Assembly: GCA_910585605.1 (NCBI GenBank)
Contig: CAJUFL010000038.1
Location: 1 to 37,233, forward strand
Direction: 5' to 3'
Origin: an uncultured Lachnospiraceae bacterium
GTDB lineage: Bacteria; Bacillota; Clostridia; Lachnospirales; Lachnospiraceae
Length of the DNA: 37,233 nucleotides
Made by a program: the position numbers and the translations under genes. Every line of letters starts with the position of its first letter. The first letter of the stretch is position 1. The notes beneath the pieces are model-generated. The model worked only from the letters and a program-made list of their open reading frames with translations. It made no database searches and was not told where the DNA came from. Below are positions 7,756 through 15,109 of this stretch, piece by piece.

Positions 7756-8127
7756 ATGAGAAAGAAGGGAAGGAAATTGCGTTGTTTTGTCTATCTGTCA
7801 ACACAGGCAGAGGAGAAGACAGTAGAGGAAAAGGAGAAAAAACAGCTCCGTTACATTCGTGAGTATGCAAAGGCACATAACATTGAGATTGTAAAGGTAT
7901 ATCGGAGAGGCATATTGGGGCAGTATGAGGTAAACCGTCATTTCAATGCGTTACTGGTAAAGCTGCATAACGGAGAGGCAGAAGGAATCCTTCTTGCTAA
8001 CATGGGTACGGTTTCAACAGATGAGATTGATGCCTATTGCAAGGTTGGAAAAGTACATGCTGCCGGAGGGCAGATTGTGACGGTTGATGAAGGTAATTTA
8101 GATTTGAAAATTAAGATGGCTGGATAA
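7756..8127 (+). CDS. Shortened resolvase-like (serine recombinase N-domain) protein
   Basis: A 123-residue protein resembling the catalytic domain of serine recombinases. Recognisable blocks are CFVYLSTQAEE near the start, KKQLRYIREYAKAHNIEIVKVYR, and the helix-strand FNALLVKLHNGEAEGILLANMG followed by GGQIVTVDEG. The usual YxRVS signature is changed to VYLST, so the first conserved Arg is missing, and there is no C-terminal DNA-binding domain. It is therefore probably not an active recombinase by itself; such stand-alone domains are common in Firmicutes elements. I choose ATG 7756 (AAGGAA at 7741-7746) over an in-frame start at 7690. Decayed sequence follows it. Confidence 0.6.
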   Translation: MRKKGRKLRCFVYLSTQAEEKTVEEKEKKQLRYIREYAKAHNIEIVKVYRRGILGQYEVNRHFNALLVKLHNGEAEGILLANMGTVSTDEIDAYCKVGKVHAAGGQIVTVDEGNLDLKIKMAG

Positions 8128-8456
8128 CACAGCCACACCACAATAGAATATTCGGTTACAGAAAAAGAGGATTCCGGTGCAGGGCAGACAGGTAATCAGT
8201 CAGAGTATATGCGATGAGAGCTGAAAGGTGGAGCAGACAGGCTGTTTAGTTGCAGCGGAATCTATATCCACATGGGAAAGAAGAAAGTCCCTATCCTCAA
8301 AACGGGCGGCAGAGGGGATTGCCGGAGTAATCGTGGATGCTTACACAGCGGTTTTCTGTAATCCCTTGTATGCGGGCGAGGAGGGATTGCATGGCAATCA
8401 CGCATACCTACATAGCCATTAGGACTATGAGAAAGTAAGAAATGGAGGAATGGATA
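8128..8456 (+). other. Gap with possible recombinase remnants
   Basis: This 329-nt stretch has no intact gene. A short frame at 8228-8422 ends with VDAYTAVFCNPLYAGE, which resembles the NPxYxG motif of large serine recombinases. A second short frame (8368-8436) ends with MAITHTYIAIRTMRK. Both lack convincing starts or continuations and look like decayed coding DNA of the element. Confidence 0.35.
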
Positions 8457-8822
8457 ATGAAGCAGATTGTTAGAGGCGATGTGATTTATGTGGATTTAGG
8501 ACAGCATCCGAAAAGTTCTGTCCAGTCTGGGATGCGTCCCTGCGTGGTAGTCAGCAATAACCGGAATAATCAATATGCAAAGGTACTTAGCGTATGCCCC
8601 TGCACAGCAAGGGTTTCCAAAAAGTATGTTCCCACGCATGTACGGATTGAGCCGGAGGAGGTAAGAGGCTATTTTGAAAAGACTTCGGTGCTACTTGCAG
8701 AGCAGATTGTCACAGTTGATAAGCGGAAAGTGATTAGCAAGACAGGTCATATTCCAGAGGATTCAAAAGTCATGGAAAAGATTGATGCGGCAGTGCGGTT
8801 GCAGTTGGGATTTGCGGGCTGA
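8457..8822 (+). CDS. mazF: MazF/PemK-family endoribonuclease toxin (first copy)
   Basis: A 121-residue MazF/PemK protein that should cut single-stranded mRNA at short motifs and arrest growth. The family core is clear: RGDVIYVDLG (6-15), SGMRPCVVVSNN (24-35), PTHVRI and LLAEQIVTVDKRKV. Arg27 and Thr50 align with the catalytic Arg and Thr of Bacillus MazF, which suggests an active enzyme. I use ATG 8457, placed 8 nt after GGAGG (8444-8448), rather than the ATG at 8442 that overlaps that site. No MazE-like antitoxin precedes it; the only candidates nearby are degraded. A paralogue follows 106 nt downstream. It could be a domesticated regulator or an orphan toxin of the mobile element. Confidence 0.88.
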   Translation: MKQIVRGDVIYVDLGQHPKSSVQSGMRPCVVVSNNRNNQYAKVLSVCPCTARVSKKYVPTHVRIEPEEVRGYFEKTSVLLAEQIVTVDKRKVISKTGHIPEDSKVMEKIDAAVRLQLGFAG

Positions 8823-8880
8823 CTTTATATGCCACAGAGATTGATTTTATAGAAAACAGAATAGCAGCATTAGAGAAAGA

Positions 8881-8904
8881 GAAAGCCAGAGAGCTTTCTT
8901 TTTT
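8881..8904 (+). terminator. Terminator-like hairpin between the two mazF genes
   Basis: Stem GAAAGC / GCTTTC with a CAGAGA loop, followed by six T. It lies only 24 nt before the second toxin start, so it could lower its expression. The same bases are also open in a frame that ends in TGA overlapping the second mazF ATG. Confidence 0.6.
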
Positions 8905-8928
8905 CGTGCTAAGAAAGAAGGTAATCGG

Positions 8929-9279
8929 ATGAAAGTAAAGCGTGGAGATATTTTATATGTAGATTTGGGTGCAAAGTATCGGGGAAGTGTGCAGGGCGGC
9001 ACCCGTCCTGTGGTGGTTATCAGCAACAACAGGGCGAACAAATACAGTACCGTCATTACAGTGGTTCCGCTGTCAAGCCATATCAGCAAAAAACGGAACT
9101 TACCGACACATGTATTTGTTTCTGCTTACCGTTGCAGTGGATTGAGCCTGCATAGTCTGGCACTGTGTGAACAGGTTATGTCTGTGGATAAGTTACAGGT
9201 TATTGATTATATTGGCAAAATGGATGCCGGGACTTTGGAACAGGTAACAAAGGCAGTGCAGATTCAGATTGATGCGTAA
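8929..9279 (+). CDS. mazF: MazF/PemK-family endoribonuclease toxin (second copy)
   Basis: A 116-residue second MazF/PemK paralogue. The core motifs are KRGDILYVDLG (4-14), GGTRPVVVISNNRANKYS (23-40), SSHISKK, LPTHVFV and LCEQVMSVDKLQVI. The catalytic Arg is at 26, but the position of the catalytic Thr is Ser49, so activity may differ from the first copy. It is about as distant from its neighbour as from other family members, so a recent duplication is unlikely. It starts at ATG 8929 with AAGAAGG upstream. The upstream gap still reads, in the overlapping frame, as a coiled-coil stretch (ENRIAALEKEKARELS) without an ATG, GTG or TTG start, possibly the remains of a partner. Confidence 0.86.
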   Translation: MKVKRGDILYVDLGAKYRGSVQGGTRPVVVISNNRANKYSTVITVVPLSSHISKKRNLPTHVFVSAYRCSGLSLHSLALCEQVMSVDKLQVIDYIGKMDAGTLEQVTKAVQIQIDA

Positions 9280-9316
9280 GGGGTTTCATATAATCAAATA
9301 GAAAGGTAGTGTGAAA

Positions 9317-9505
9317 ATGAAAGCAAAGATAGATAAAAAGAGGTTTGTGAGATATAAGGAAGGTGCAGAGCTGTATTCTATGTGTCAGTCAAAGTTTGAA
9401 CAGATGGCAAAGGATGCAGGAGCAATTTATAAGCTTAATAAATTGGTGCTGGTAAATTGTGAAATTTTTGAGGAATATCTGGAGACTTTCCATATAAAAG
9501 AATGA
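9317..9505 (+). CDS. DUF6462-like small element protein
   Basis: A 62-residue protein with the pattern KRFVRYKEGAELYSMCQSKF, then AGAIYKLNKLVLVN and FEEYLETF. This matches the small DUF6462-type proteins commonly encoded just ahead of the integrase in Clostridia mobile elements. The fold looks like a MerR/excisionase-type winged helix: it reads as a helix-turn-helix followed by a strand with KLVLVN. An excisionase or integrase-control role is therefore a fair inference, not shown. I choose ATG 9317, though a GTG at 9311 is possible with AAAGG at 9302-9306. Confidence 0.7.
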   Translation: MKAKIDKKRFVRYKEGAELYSMCQSKFEQMAKDAGAIYKLNKLVLVNCEIFEEYLETFHIKE

Positions 9506-9539
9506 AAAAATTATTTAAGAAGGAAAAGAGAAAATATCC

Positions 9540-9568
9540 TTGACTTTCTGTCGGACATAAAGTATAAT
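9540..9568 (+). promoter_or_regulatory. Consensus promoter before the RHH-integrase pair
   Basis: TTGACT (9540-9545), exactly 17 nt, then TATAAT (9563-9568). This is a near-perfect sigma-A promoter, 31 nt before the small RHH-like gene. It probably drives both that gene and the integrase. Confidence 0.8.
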
Positions 9569-9598
9569 TTCCTTAAGATTATGAAGGAGGTTGCATAC

Positions 9599-9772
9599 AT
9601 GGCGAAGATGGGAAGACCTCTCAGTAATAATCCAAGTACGCATCGTGCGACGATAAGATTTACTGAGAGTGAGTATCAGTCATTAAAACAGTATGCGGAA
9701 ACTCATAATCTAACGATTACACAAGCAATCAAGTGTGGAATTGAACTTTTGTATAGTCAATCCCATAAGTAA
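9599..9772 (+). CDS. Small ribbon-helix-helix-like DNA-binding protein
   Basis: A 57-residue protein. After a basic tail (KMGRPLSNNPS) it shows a strand HRATIRFTESEYQSL and two helices KQYAETHNLTITQAIKCGIELLY, the layout of CopG/Arc-type ribbon-helix-helix proteins. The start is ATG 9599, with AAGGAGGTTG at 9583-9592; the in-frame ATG at 9581 precedes that site and is rejected. It is the first gene after a strong promoter and lies 50 nt before the integrase, so a role in controlling integrase expression or element maintenance is likely. Confidence 0.7.
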   Translation: MAKMGRPLSNNPSTHRATIRFTESEYQSLKQYAETHNLTITQAIKCGIELLYSQSHK

Positions 9773-9822
9773 GTGCGTGGGTGACTCTTTTCTTTCTTTG
9801 GATTTATGAAAGGAGAAAAGAG

Positions 9823-11058
9823 ATGGCAGCAAGAAAGGATAGTAAAGGAAGAGCTTTACGAAAAGGTGAGTTTCAACGTAAAAGTGATGGAAAGTATGTG
9901 TATGGATACGTTGATCCATATGGTATCAGAAGATACATTTATTCAAAGGAATTGAAGAAACTGAGAGAACGGGAAGATGAATTGATAAAGAAGCAATTAG
10001 ACGGACTCGATGTTTATGTAGCTGGTAATGCAGATTTGAATTATGTATTTGACAGGTATATTTCTACCAAATCAGAACTTAGGAAGTCAACATATACGAA
10101 TTATACATATATGTATGACCATTTTGTCAGAGATGGATTTGGTAAGAAAAAGGTTGGAGCAATTAAGTATTCGGATGTACTATATTTTTACTATGACCTG
10201 CTTAATATAAGGGGTATACAGATTAACACGTTAGAAACCATCCATACAGTATTGCATCCCACGTTTCAACTGGCAGTTCGTGACGATATTATTAGGAATA
10301 ATCCAAGTGATGGAGTCATGGCAGAGATTAAGAAAAAGAGTGGTAAAAACAAAGGTGTTCGCCATGCGTTGACACTTGAGCAACAGAGAGCTTTTATGAA
10401 TTATATGGCAGAGAGTCCGGTGTTTTGTACTTGGATTCCTTTGTTTACAGTTTTATTGGGAACAGGCTGTAGGATTGGTGAAGCGGTTGGTTTACGTTGG
10501 CAGGATGTAAATCTCGATACTAGGATGATTGACATTAACCATGCAATGACATATTATCCAAGAAGGGAAGACACATACAAATGTGAGTTTAAGGTTTCTC
10601 TTCCGAAGACAGATGCAGGTATGCGGACAATTCCGATGATGGAGCCCGTATATGAGGCACTAAAGGCAGAATATGAAAGACAGCAGGAAGAGGGATTCTG
10701 TACCACAGAAGTGGATGGAATGACTGGATTTATCTTTACCAATAGGTTTGATATGATTCACAATCCAGCAGCAGTTAATCGAGCAATAACAAGAATTCGT
10801 GAGGCATATAATGCAGAAGAAATTGTTAAAGCAAGGAAAGAGAAGCGAGAACCTGTAATTATACCGCATTTTTCTTGTCATCATTTAAGGCATACATTTT
10901 GTTCCCGGTTCTGTGAGAATGAAACAAATGTCAAAGTAATTCAGTTAGTTATGGGACACGCAAGTATCGAAACAACAATGGATATTTATGCTGAGGTTAC
11001 TGATGATAAGAAGAAAACAGCTTTGGAAGATTTAGCTAGAAATCTTAATGTATTCTAG
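9823..11058 (+). CDS. Tn916-type tyrosine recombinase (integrase)
   Basis: A 411-residue integrase with all expected parts. The N-terminal arm-binding domain (13-40, RKGEFQRKSDGKYVYGYVD) matches the three-strand fold of Tn916 Int. A core-binding SAM-like domain spans about 72-165. The catalytic domain carries Arg217 (GTGCRIGEAVGLRW), Lys262 (PKTDAG), His353 and Arg356 (HHLRHTF), His379 (GHAS) and the nucleophile Tyr389 (MDIYAEV). All catalytic residues are present, so it could be active. The start is ATG 9823, after AAAGGAG. It is the last gene of the element, and its position suggests the attachment site lies just downstream, at 11059-11331. Confidence 0.93.
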   Translation: MAARKDSKGRALRKGEFQRKSDGKYVYGYVDPYGIRRYIYSKELKKLREREDELIKKQLDGLDVYVAGNADLNYVFDRYISTKSELRKSTYTNYTYMYDHFVRDGFGKKKVGAIKYSDVLYFYYDLLNIRGIQINTLETIHTVLHPTFQLAVRDDIIRNNPSDGVMAEIKKKSGKNKGVRHALTLEQQRAFMNYMAESPVFCTWIPLFTVLLGTGCRIGEAVGLRWQDVNLDTRMIDINHAMTYYPRREDTYKCEFKVSLPKTDAGMRTIPMMEPVYEALKAEYERQQEEGFCTTEVDGMTGFIFTNRFDMIHNPAAVNRAITRIREAYNAEEIVKARKEKREPVIIPHFSCHHLRHTFCSRFCENETNVKVIQLVMGHASIETTMDIYAEVTDDKKKTALEDLARNLNVF

Positions 11059-11108
11059 CATGTATTTGACAATGGTTTAGAAAAGAGTCCTTAGGTAAGG
11101 ATTCTGGT

Positions 11109-11148
11109 AAGTACAGCGGAAAAGTGTAAAGTACAGCAAAAGTACAGC
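11109..11148 (+). repeat. Three AAGTACAGC repeats, candidate integrase arm sites
   Basis: Identical 9-mers AAGTACAGC occur at 11109-11117, 11129-11137 and 11140-11148, within 50-90 nt of the integrase stop. Tn916-type integrases bind short direct repeats near the element end through their N-domain, so these are candidate arm sites. This is inferred from position and repetition. Confidence 0.6.
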
Positions 11149-11331
11149 ATTTTTTGCAATTATGGTACTTAATAATACATGGTAATACTTTTAACGATTA
11201 CCTGAAAATACTGGTATTTACGGGATAATGGGTGTAAATAATCTACCACCCGAAGTATTCCCGACGATGAAGACATTAGGGTAAACTATTTTCTCTGGTA
11301 AAGGACTGATTGGAAAGAGAGGAGGATGGGA
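11149..11331. other. Probable element end: small palindromes upstream of the c-di-AMP operon
   Basis: There is no gene here. It holds AAATAC-TG-GTATTT (11206-11219) and a two-part hairpin formed by CGGGA/TCCCG and GGGTG/CACCC (11221-11263). The junction between element and chromosome should lie in this stretch, but I could not find a matching copy at the left side, which is probably outside the window. No consensus promoter for the following operon was found. Confidence 0.4.
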
Positions 11332-11772
11332 ATGGTTCGTGAAGAAAACGTAAAATTGATGAGCCGGATTGCAATCTATGAGAGAAATAAAGGAAAAGAA
11401 GAGATTGTAATGAACAGCTTTTATAAAAGCGACTATGTCAGATTGCATTCCTTAAAAGCTGTTGTCTCAGCCACCATAACTTTTGCACTGGTTTTTGCAA
11501 TGGGAATCATTTATAAGCTGGATTATATTCTTGCCAATATATTAAAGCTGGATTATAAAAAAATAGGATTTACCATTTTGATCGTTTATGGGGTCTGGAT
11601 TTTTTTATACTGGCTTATAGCAAGGGCTGTTTATGCAGGAAAATACGAAAGTGCAAGACCCAATATCATTATTTACAACCATAATCTGAAAAAGCTGCGG
11701 ACGGAAGCAGGAAAAGAGGTTGTAAAAGCCAAGGGAGGTGTGGGAATCGGTGACGACTTTATTGACTTTTAG
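11332..11772 (+). CDS. Two-helix membrane protein at the head of the cdaA operon
   Basis: A 146-residue protein of unknown function with two transmembrane helices, near residues 44-62 and 77-98, and a basic C-terminal tail (YNHNLKKLRTEAGKEVVK). The start is ATG 11332, with AGAGGAGG at 11318-11325; the ATG at 11326 is too close to that site. Its 3' end overlaps the next gene by 23 nt, which points to translational coupling. The position suggests a role near the membrane-bound diadenylate cyclase. The integrated element ends just upstream, so its native promoter may have been changed. Confidence 0.65.
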   Translation: MVREENVKLMSRIAIYERNKGKEEIVMNSFYKSDYVRLHSLKAVVSATITFALVFAMGIIYKLDYILANILKLDYKKIGFTILIVYGVWIFLYWLIARAVYAGKYESARPNIIIYNHNLKKLRTEAGKEVVKAKGGVGIGDDFIDF

Positions 11773-12688
11773 GGATAATATTAAGACTTTTTTAAGTCGG
11801 TATGACTACATAGCGACTCCTGTCTTCAAGTTTTTACTTGCACTGTTAGTGTTTGTTTCTCTAAACAGACAATTTGGCTATATGCCAGTATTGGGTAATG
11901 GGTTATTGCTTGTATTGTTGTCCTTTATCTGTGCCTTTTTGCCGATTGAGATTATAACAGGGATTGGTGCTGTTATGATTGTTTTACAGTCAATGCAGGT
12001 ATCATTGGATGTGGGACTTACCAGCATAGCATTTATACTTATTTTTTATTGCGGCTATATGCGATTTGCTACCAAAACTGGTATCATTGTATTCCTGGTA
12101 CCATTGTGTTATATAAGCCATCTTGTATATGCACTGCCGGTTCTTTTGGGATTTTTAGTAGGACCAGCTGCTATTGTACCTGCCATATTTGGTATGATAT
12201 TATATCATTATGAAAATAGTCTGGCTGATTTGGTAAAGGTACTTGCTGCATCTGCGGAAGATGAAGAAATGATTCAGGGATTTCAATATATCATGAGTGA
12301 ATTGTTAGGGGATAAGCTTATGATGTTAGCTTTTATAGTGTTTGCATGTGTTATTCTGGTAACTTATGTGGTTTATAGAGCATCTTTTGAACATTCGTGG
12401 ATTGTATCATTTTTAGTGGGCGGATTTTTAAATGTTGTTTTATTTTTGGTAGGAAGTGTTACACTATCAATAGAGGTAGAAATTATACAGATTTTACTTG
12501 GGAGTCTGACCGGATTTTTGATTGCAGTATGTCTGCAATTTGTGAAAGGCATTGTTGATTATCAAAAAACGGAACTTTTGCAGTTTGAAGATGATGAATA
12601 TTATTACTATGTAAAAGCAATTCCGAAGTTATCGGTATCAGAATCAAATAAAAATGTGAAGCATATTAATTCCAAGACACATAATTAA
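11750..12688 (+). CDS. Polytopic membrane protein upstream of cdaA
   Basis: A 312-residue protein with about eight hydrophobic segments, between residues 15 and 265, and a cytoplasmic acidic tail (LLQFEDDEYYYYVKAIPK). Many Clostridia carry such a protein directly ahead of cdaA, often labelled as an ABC permease-like protein, but no ATPase partner is here and I see no transporter motif. The start is GTG 11750, 9-10 nt after AAGGGAGGTG (11731-11740); the earlier in-frame GTG at 11738 lies within that site. It overlaps the previous gene and is followed 17 nt later by cdaA. A role in c-di-AMP signalling or envelope homeostasis is inference. Confidence 0.7.
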   Translation: MTTLLTFRDNIKTFLSRYDYIATPVFKFLLALLVFVSLNRQFGYMPVLGNGLLLVLLSFICAFLPIEIITGIGAVMIVLQSMQVSLDVGLTSIAFILIFYCGYMRFATKTGIIVFLVPLCYISHLVYALPVLLGFLVGPAAIVPAIFGMILYHYENSLADLVKVLAASAEDEEMIQGFQYIMSELLGDKLMMLAFIVFACVILVTYVVYRASFEHSWIVSFLVGGFLNVVLFLVGSVTLSIEVEIIQILLGSLTGFLIAVCLQFVKGIVDYQKTELLQFEDDEYYYYVKAIPKLSVSESNKNVKHINSKTHN

Positions 12689-12705
12689 ATGGAGATGTTA
12701 GGCGA

Positions 12706-13581
12706 TTGGAACAGATTATCAATTATTTAAAAACTTATTTTGACTGGTTTTATATTCCCAGGATTACAATTACAGATTTAATAGAGATTGTCATTATTGC
12801 GATTTTGATTTACTATATCATGGATTGGTTTAAAAAGACCCGTGCATGGACTTTGATGAAGGGTATTTTAGTATTACTGCTCTTTACGGGAATTGCCAGG
12901 ATTTTTGAATTTAATACAATAATCTGGATTTTTAAAAATACAATCAGCGTTGGTGTAATTGCGGTTATCATTATTTTTCAGCCGGAATTCAGGCGGGCAT
13001 TGGAACAGCTGGGAAGAAAGAAATTTATTTCTTCGCTTTTTATAGTAGATGAGAGCAGAAATGGAAGAAAATTTAATAAAAAAATACTAAATGAAATTTC
13101 AAAAGCAGTATATGCAATGTCAGAAGTGAAGACCGGTGCGTTGATTGTATTGGAACAGGAGGTTCGTCTTGGAGATTATGAGAGAACCGGGATTACAATA
13201 GATGCAGAGGTTACCAGCCAGCTTTTAATCAATATTTTCGAGCATAATACTCCCCTGCATGACGGTGCAGTTTTGATTCGGAATAATCGGATTATCAGTG
13301 CAACCTGTTATCTGCCGTTATCGGATAATCTGGATATAAATAAATCCTTAGGAACCAGGCATCGTGCAGCTATCGGGGTGAGTGAGGTTTCTGACAGTAT
13401 TACTGTTATTGTTTCAGAAGAGACGGGAGCAGTTTCCCTTGCCCATAACGGGGTGATATATAGAAATCTTTCAAAAGATAATTTTGTAGGCAAGATAGAA
13501 GAGCTTAGTAAGAATGAACCGGTTACCCGAAAAATGAAGTGGTGGAAAGGTCTTGGTAAACATGAAAAACAGAATTCTTGA
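12706..13581 (+). CDS. cdaA: Membrane-bound diadenylate cyclase CdaA
   Basis: A 291-residue enzyme that joins two ATP into cyclic di-AMP, which controls potassium, osmolyte and wall homeostasis in Firmicutes. Three transmembrane helices (about 21-40, 50-65 and 78-92) precede a DisA_N catalytic domain. Both catalytic motifs are present: HDGAVLIRNN (DGA at 186-188) and LGTRHRAAIG (RHR at 218-220). FQPEFRRALEQLGR (91-104) is the usual linker. Length and layout are those of CdaA/DacA. The start is TTG 12706, after GGAGAT. The next gene encodes the regulator CdaR and overlaps by 20 nt. The usual third partner GlmM is not in this operon; HPr and a sirtuin follow instead. Confidence 0.95.
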   Translation: MEQIINYLKTYFDWFYIPRITITDLIEIVIIAILIYYIMDWFKKTRAWTLMKGILVLLLFTGIARIFEFNTIIWIFKNTISVGVIAVIIIFQPEFRRALEQLGRKKFISSLFIVDESRNGRKFNKKILNEISKAVYAMSEVKTGALIVLEQEVRLGDYERTGITIDAEVTSQLLINIFEHNTPLHDGAVLIRNNRIISATCYLPLSDNLDINKSLGTRHRAAIGVSEVSDSITVIVSEETGAVSLAHNGVIYRNLSKDNFVGKIEELSKNEPVTRKMKWWKGLGKHEKQNS

Positions 13582-14791
13582 TCATTTGGGATTAAAGATT
13601 TTATCTCTGGTGATCGCAATTGTAGTCTGGATTGTTGTAGCAAATGTAGATGATTACAAGACGACAAAGCAGATTTCGGAAATTGAAATTGAATTTGTAA
13701 ATGGAGATGCGATTACTGAAAAAAATAAGGTATATGAAATTCCAAAAGGGACTACGATTGATATTGTGGTAAAGGGCAAGAGAAGTATTGTGGAAAAGCT
13801 GACCAATGAGGACTTTAAAGCCGTGGCAGATTTGTCGAAAATGTCTGTTACCAATGCAGTAGCAATCCATGTATCTCCGGTCAGCAGCTATATAGCAAAG
13901 GATTTGACTATTTCTTATGTCGAAGATGCTATTGTAATTGCTGTTGAGGATAAGATGAAGAAGCAGCTGCCGATTTCAGTCAGGGCAAATTCGGAAGTGG
14001 CGGAAGGATATGCGATTCGGACCAAATCTGCTACACCAAACCTGATTACGGTGGAGGGTGCGGAAAGTGTTGTTAATATGATTGAAGAGGTTGTGGTGGA
14101 TGTGGATGTAAAGAATGCAGATCATAGCCTCACATCCTATGCAATTCCTGTATTTTTGGATAAGAACGGAGAAATTATTGATGCAGCAAAGTTTGAGTAT
14201 GATGTGAAAGAGGTTGAAGTATTCGTAGAAATTTTGAAGACCAAGAAGCTGTCTGTTAAAGTAAAAACATCAGGCGATCCCAAAGAAGGGTATGCGATAG
14301 CAGGTATAGATTACCAGCCGACCAGTGTTTTAGTAGTGGGAGAAGCTGATGATCTTGCAAAAGTAGAGGAGCTTTTAATTGATGATATTGATGTGACTGA
14401 TTGTAGCAAGGATTTGGAAACATCAGTTGTGTTGGCAAATTATCTTCCGGATGGTATTACATTGGCGGAAAATACTGAAGAAGTCATGGTAAAAGTGATT
14501 GTGGAAGAGGTAAAAGAGTCAGTTCTGGGGATGGATGCGGATGAAATCAATATAGTGGGAAAGGAAGAAGGATATAATTATGTATTTAAGGATGAATCCA
14601 AATATTCTTTAAAAGTGAGGGGATTAAAGGCTGATTTAGAAGCTTTAAAAGTTACCAATCTGATTCCGAGTATTGATGTAACAGGATATGGACCGGGAAT
14701 TTATACTTTTACAGTGAATTTAAGGGAGATTAAGGGAATTCAAATATTGGAGGAGATAAAGGTAGAACTGGAGATTGTTCAGGCAGAATAA
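13562..14791 (+). CDS. cdaR: CdaR, YbbR-domain regulator of CdaA
   Basis: A 409-residue extracellular regulator anchored by one N-terminal helix (residues 12-29, LKILSLVIAIVVWIVVANV, the typical YbbR opening ending in W-x-x-V-A-N). Several YbbR repeats follow of about 80 residues each, visible as repeated VxVEGxxxxVxxIxEVxxDVDV patterns (for example VDVDVKNADHS, then IDDIDVTDCSKD). CdaR binds CdaA and adjusts its cyclase activity. The start is ATG 13562, inside the cdaA 3' end, with GGAAAGG upstream. The gene is full length and directly followed by the HPr gene. Confidence 0.92.
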   Translation: MKNRILDHLGLKILSLVIAIVVWIVVANVDDYKTTKQISEIEIEFVNGDAITEKNKVYEIPKGTTIDIVVKGKRSIVEKLTNEDFKAVADLSKMSVTNAVAIHVSPVSSYIAKDLTISYVEDAIVIAVEDKMKKQLPISVRANSEVAEGYAIRTKSATPNLITVEGAESVVNMIEEVVVDVDVKNADHSLTSYAIPVFLDKNGEIIDAAKFEYDVKEVEVFVEILKTKKLSVKVKTSGDPKEGYAIAGIDYQPTSVLVVGEADDLAKVEELLIDDIDVTDCSKDLETSVVLANYLPDGITLAENTEEVMVKVIVEEVKESVLGMDADEINIVGKEEGYNYVFKDESKYSLKVRGLKADLEALKVTNLIPSIDVTGYGPGIYTFTVNLREIKGIQILEEIKVELEIVQAE

Positions 14792-14810
14792 CAGGATGAG
14801 GAGGGATGGT

Positions 14811-15098
14811 ATGGTAACACAAAAAATTGTGGTTGCCGAACCTTCCGGTTTGCATTTGCGTCCAGCAGGGAAACTATGTGAGATGTGTCTTGAATATCAA
14901 TCGAAAATACAGATTAAAAAAGGTACACATATAGCGAATGCAAAGAGTGTATTGGGTATATTGGCTGCGAGAGTGCAGCAGGGAGACGAAATCGAAATCA
15001 TTTGTGACGGAGCAGATGAAGACGAAGCGTTGGCAGCACTTGTAACAGTTATGCAGGAAGGGTTTGGTTTGCCGGCGGTTGAGGAGAAAAAGGAGTAG
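14811..15098 (+). CDS. HPr-family phosphocarrier protein
   Basis: A 95-residue HPr. SGLHLRPAG places the phosphorylatable His at position 15, and NAKSVLGIL places the HPr-kinase site Ser at 46, so both regulatory residues are kept. The usual GLHARPAG has Leu instead of Ala after His15, and the loop after Ser46 is AARVQQGD rather than the common MSLGVGKGD. It may be the general PTS HPr or a paralogue (Crh-like, but Crh lacks His15). No enzyme I gene (ptsI) is adjacent. The start is ATG 14811, with GAGGAGGG at 14798-14805. It is embedded in the c-di-AMP operon, 19 nt after cdaR and 11 nt before the sirtuin. Confidence 0.88.
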   Translation: MVTQKIVVAEPSGLHLRPAGKLCEMCLEYQSKIQIKKGTHIANAKSVLGILAARVQQGDEIEIICDGADEDEALAALVTVMQEGFGLPAVEEKKE

Positions 15099-15109
15099 GA
15101 GGCGGTAAC

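Noticed and set aside
11109..11148. Replication origin iterons
   Set aside because: Three short repeats beside an integrase and no replication protein make integrase arm sites the better reading.
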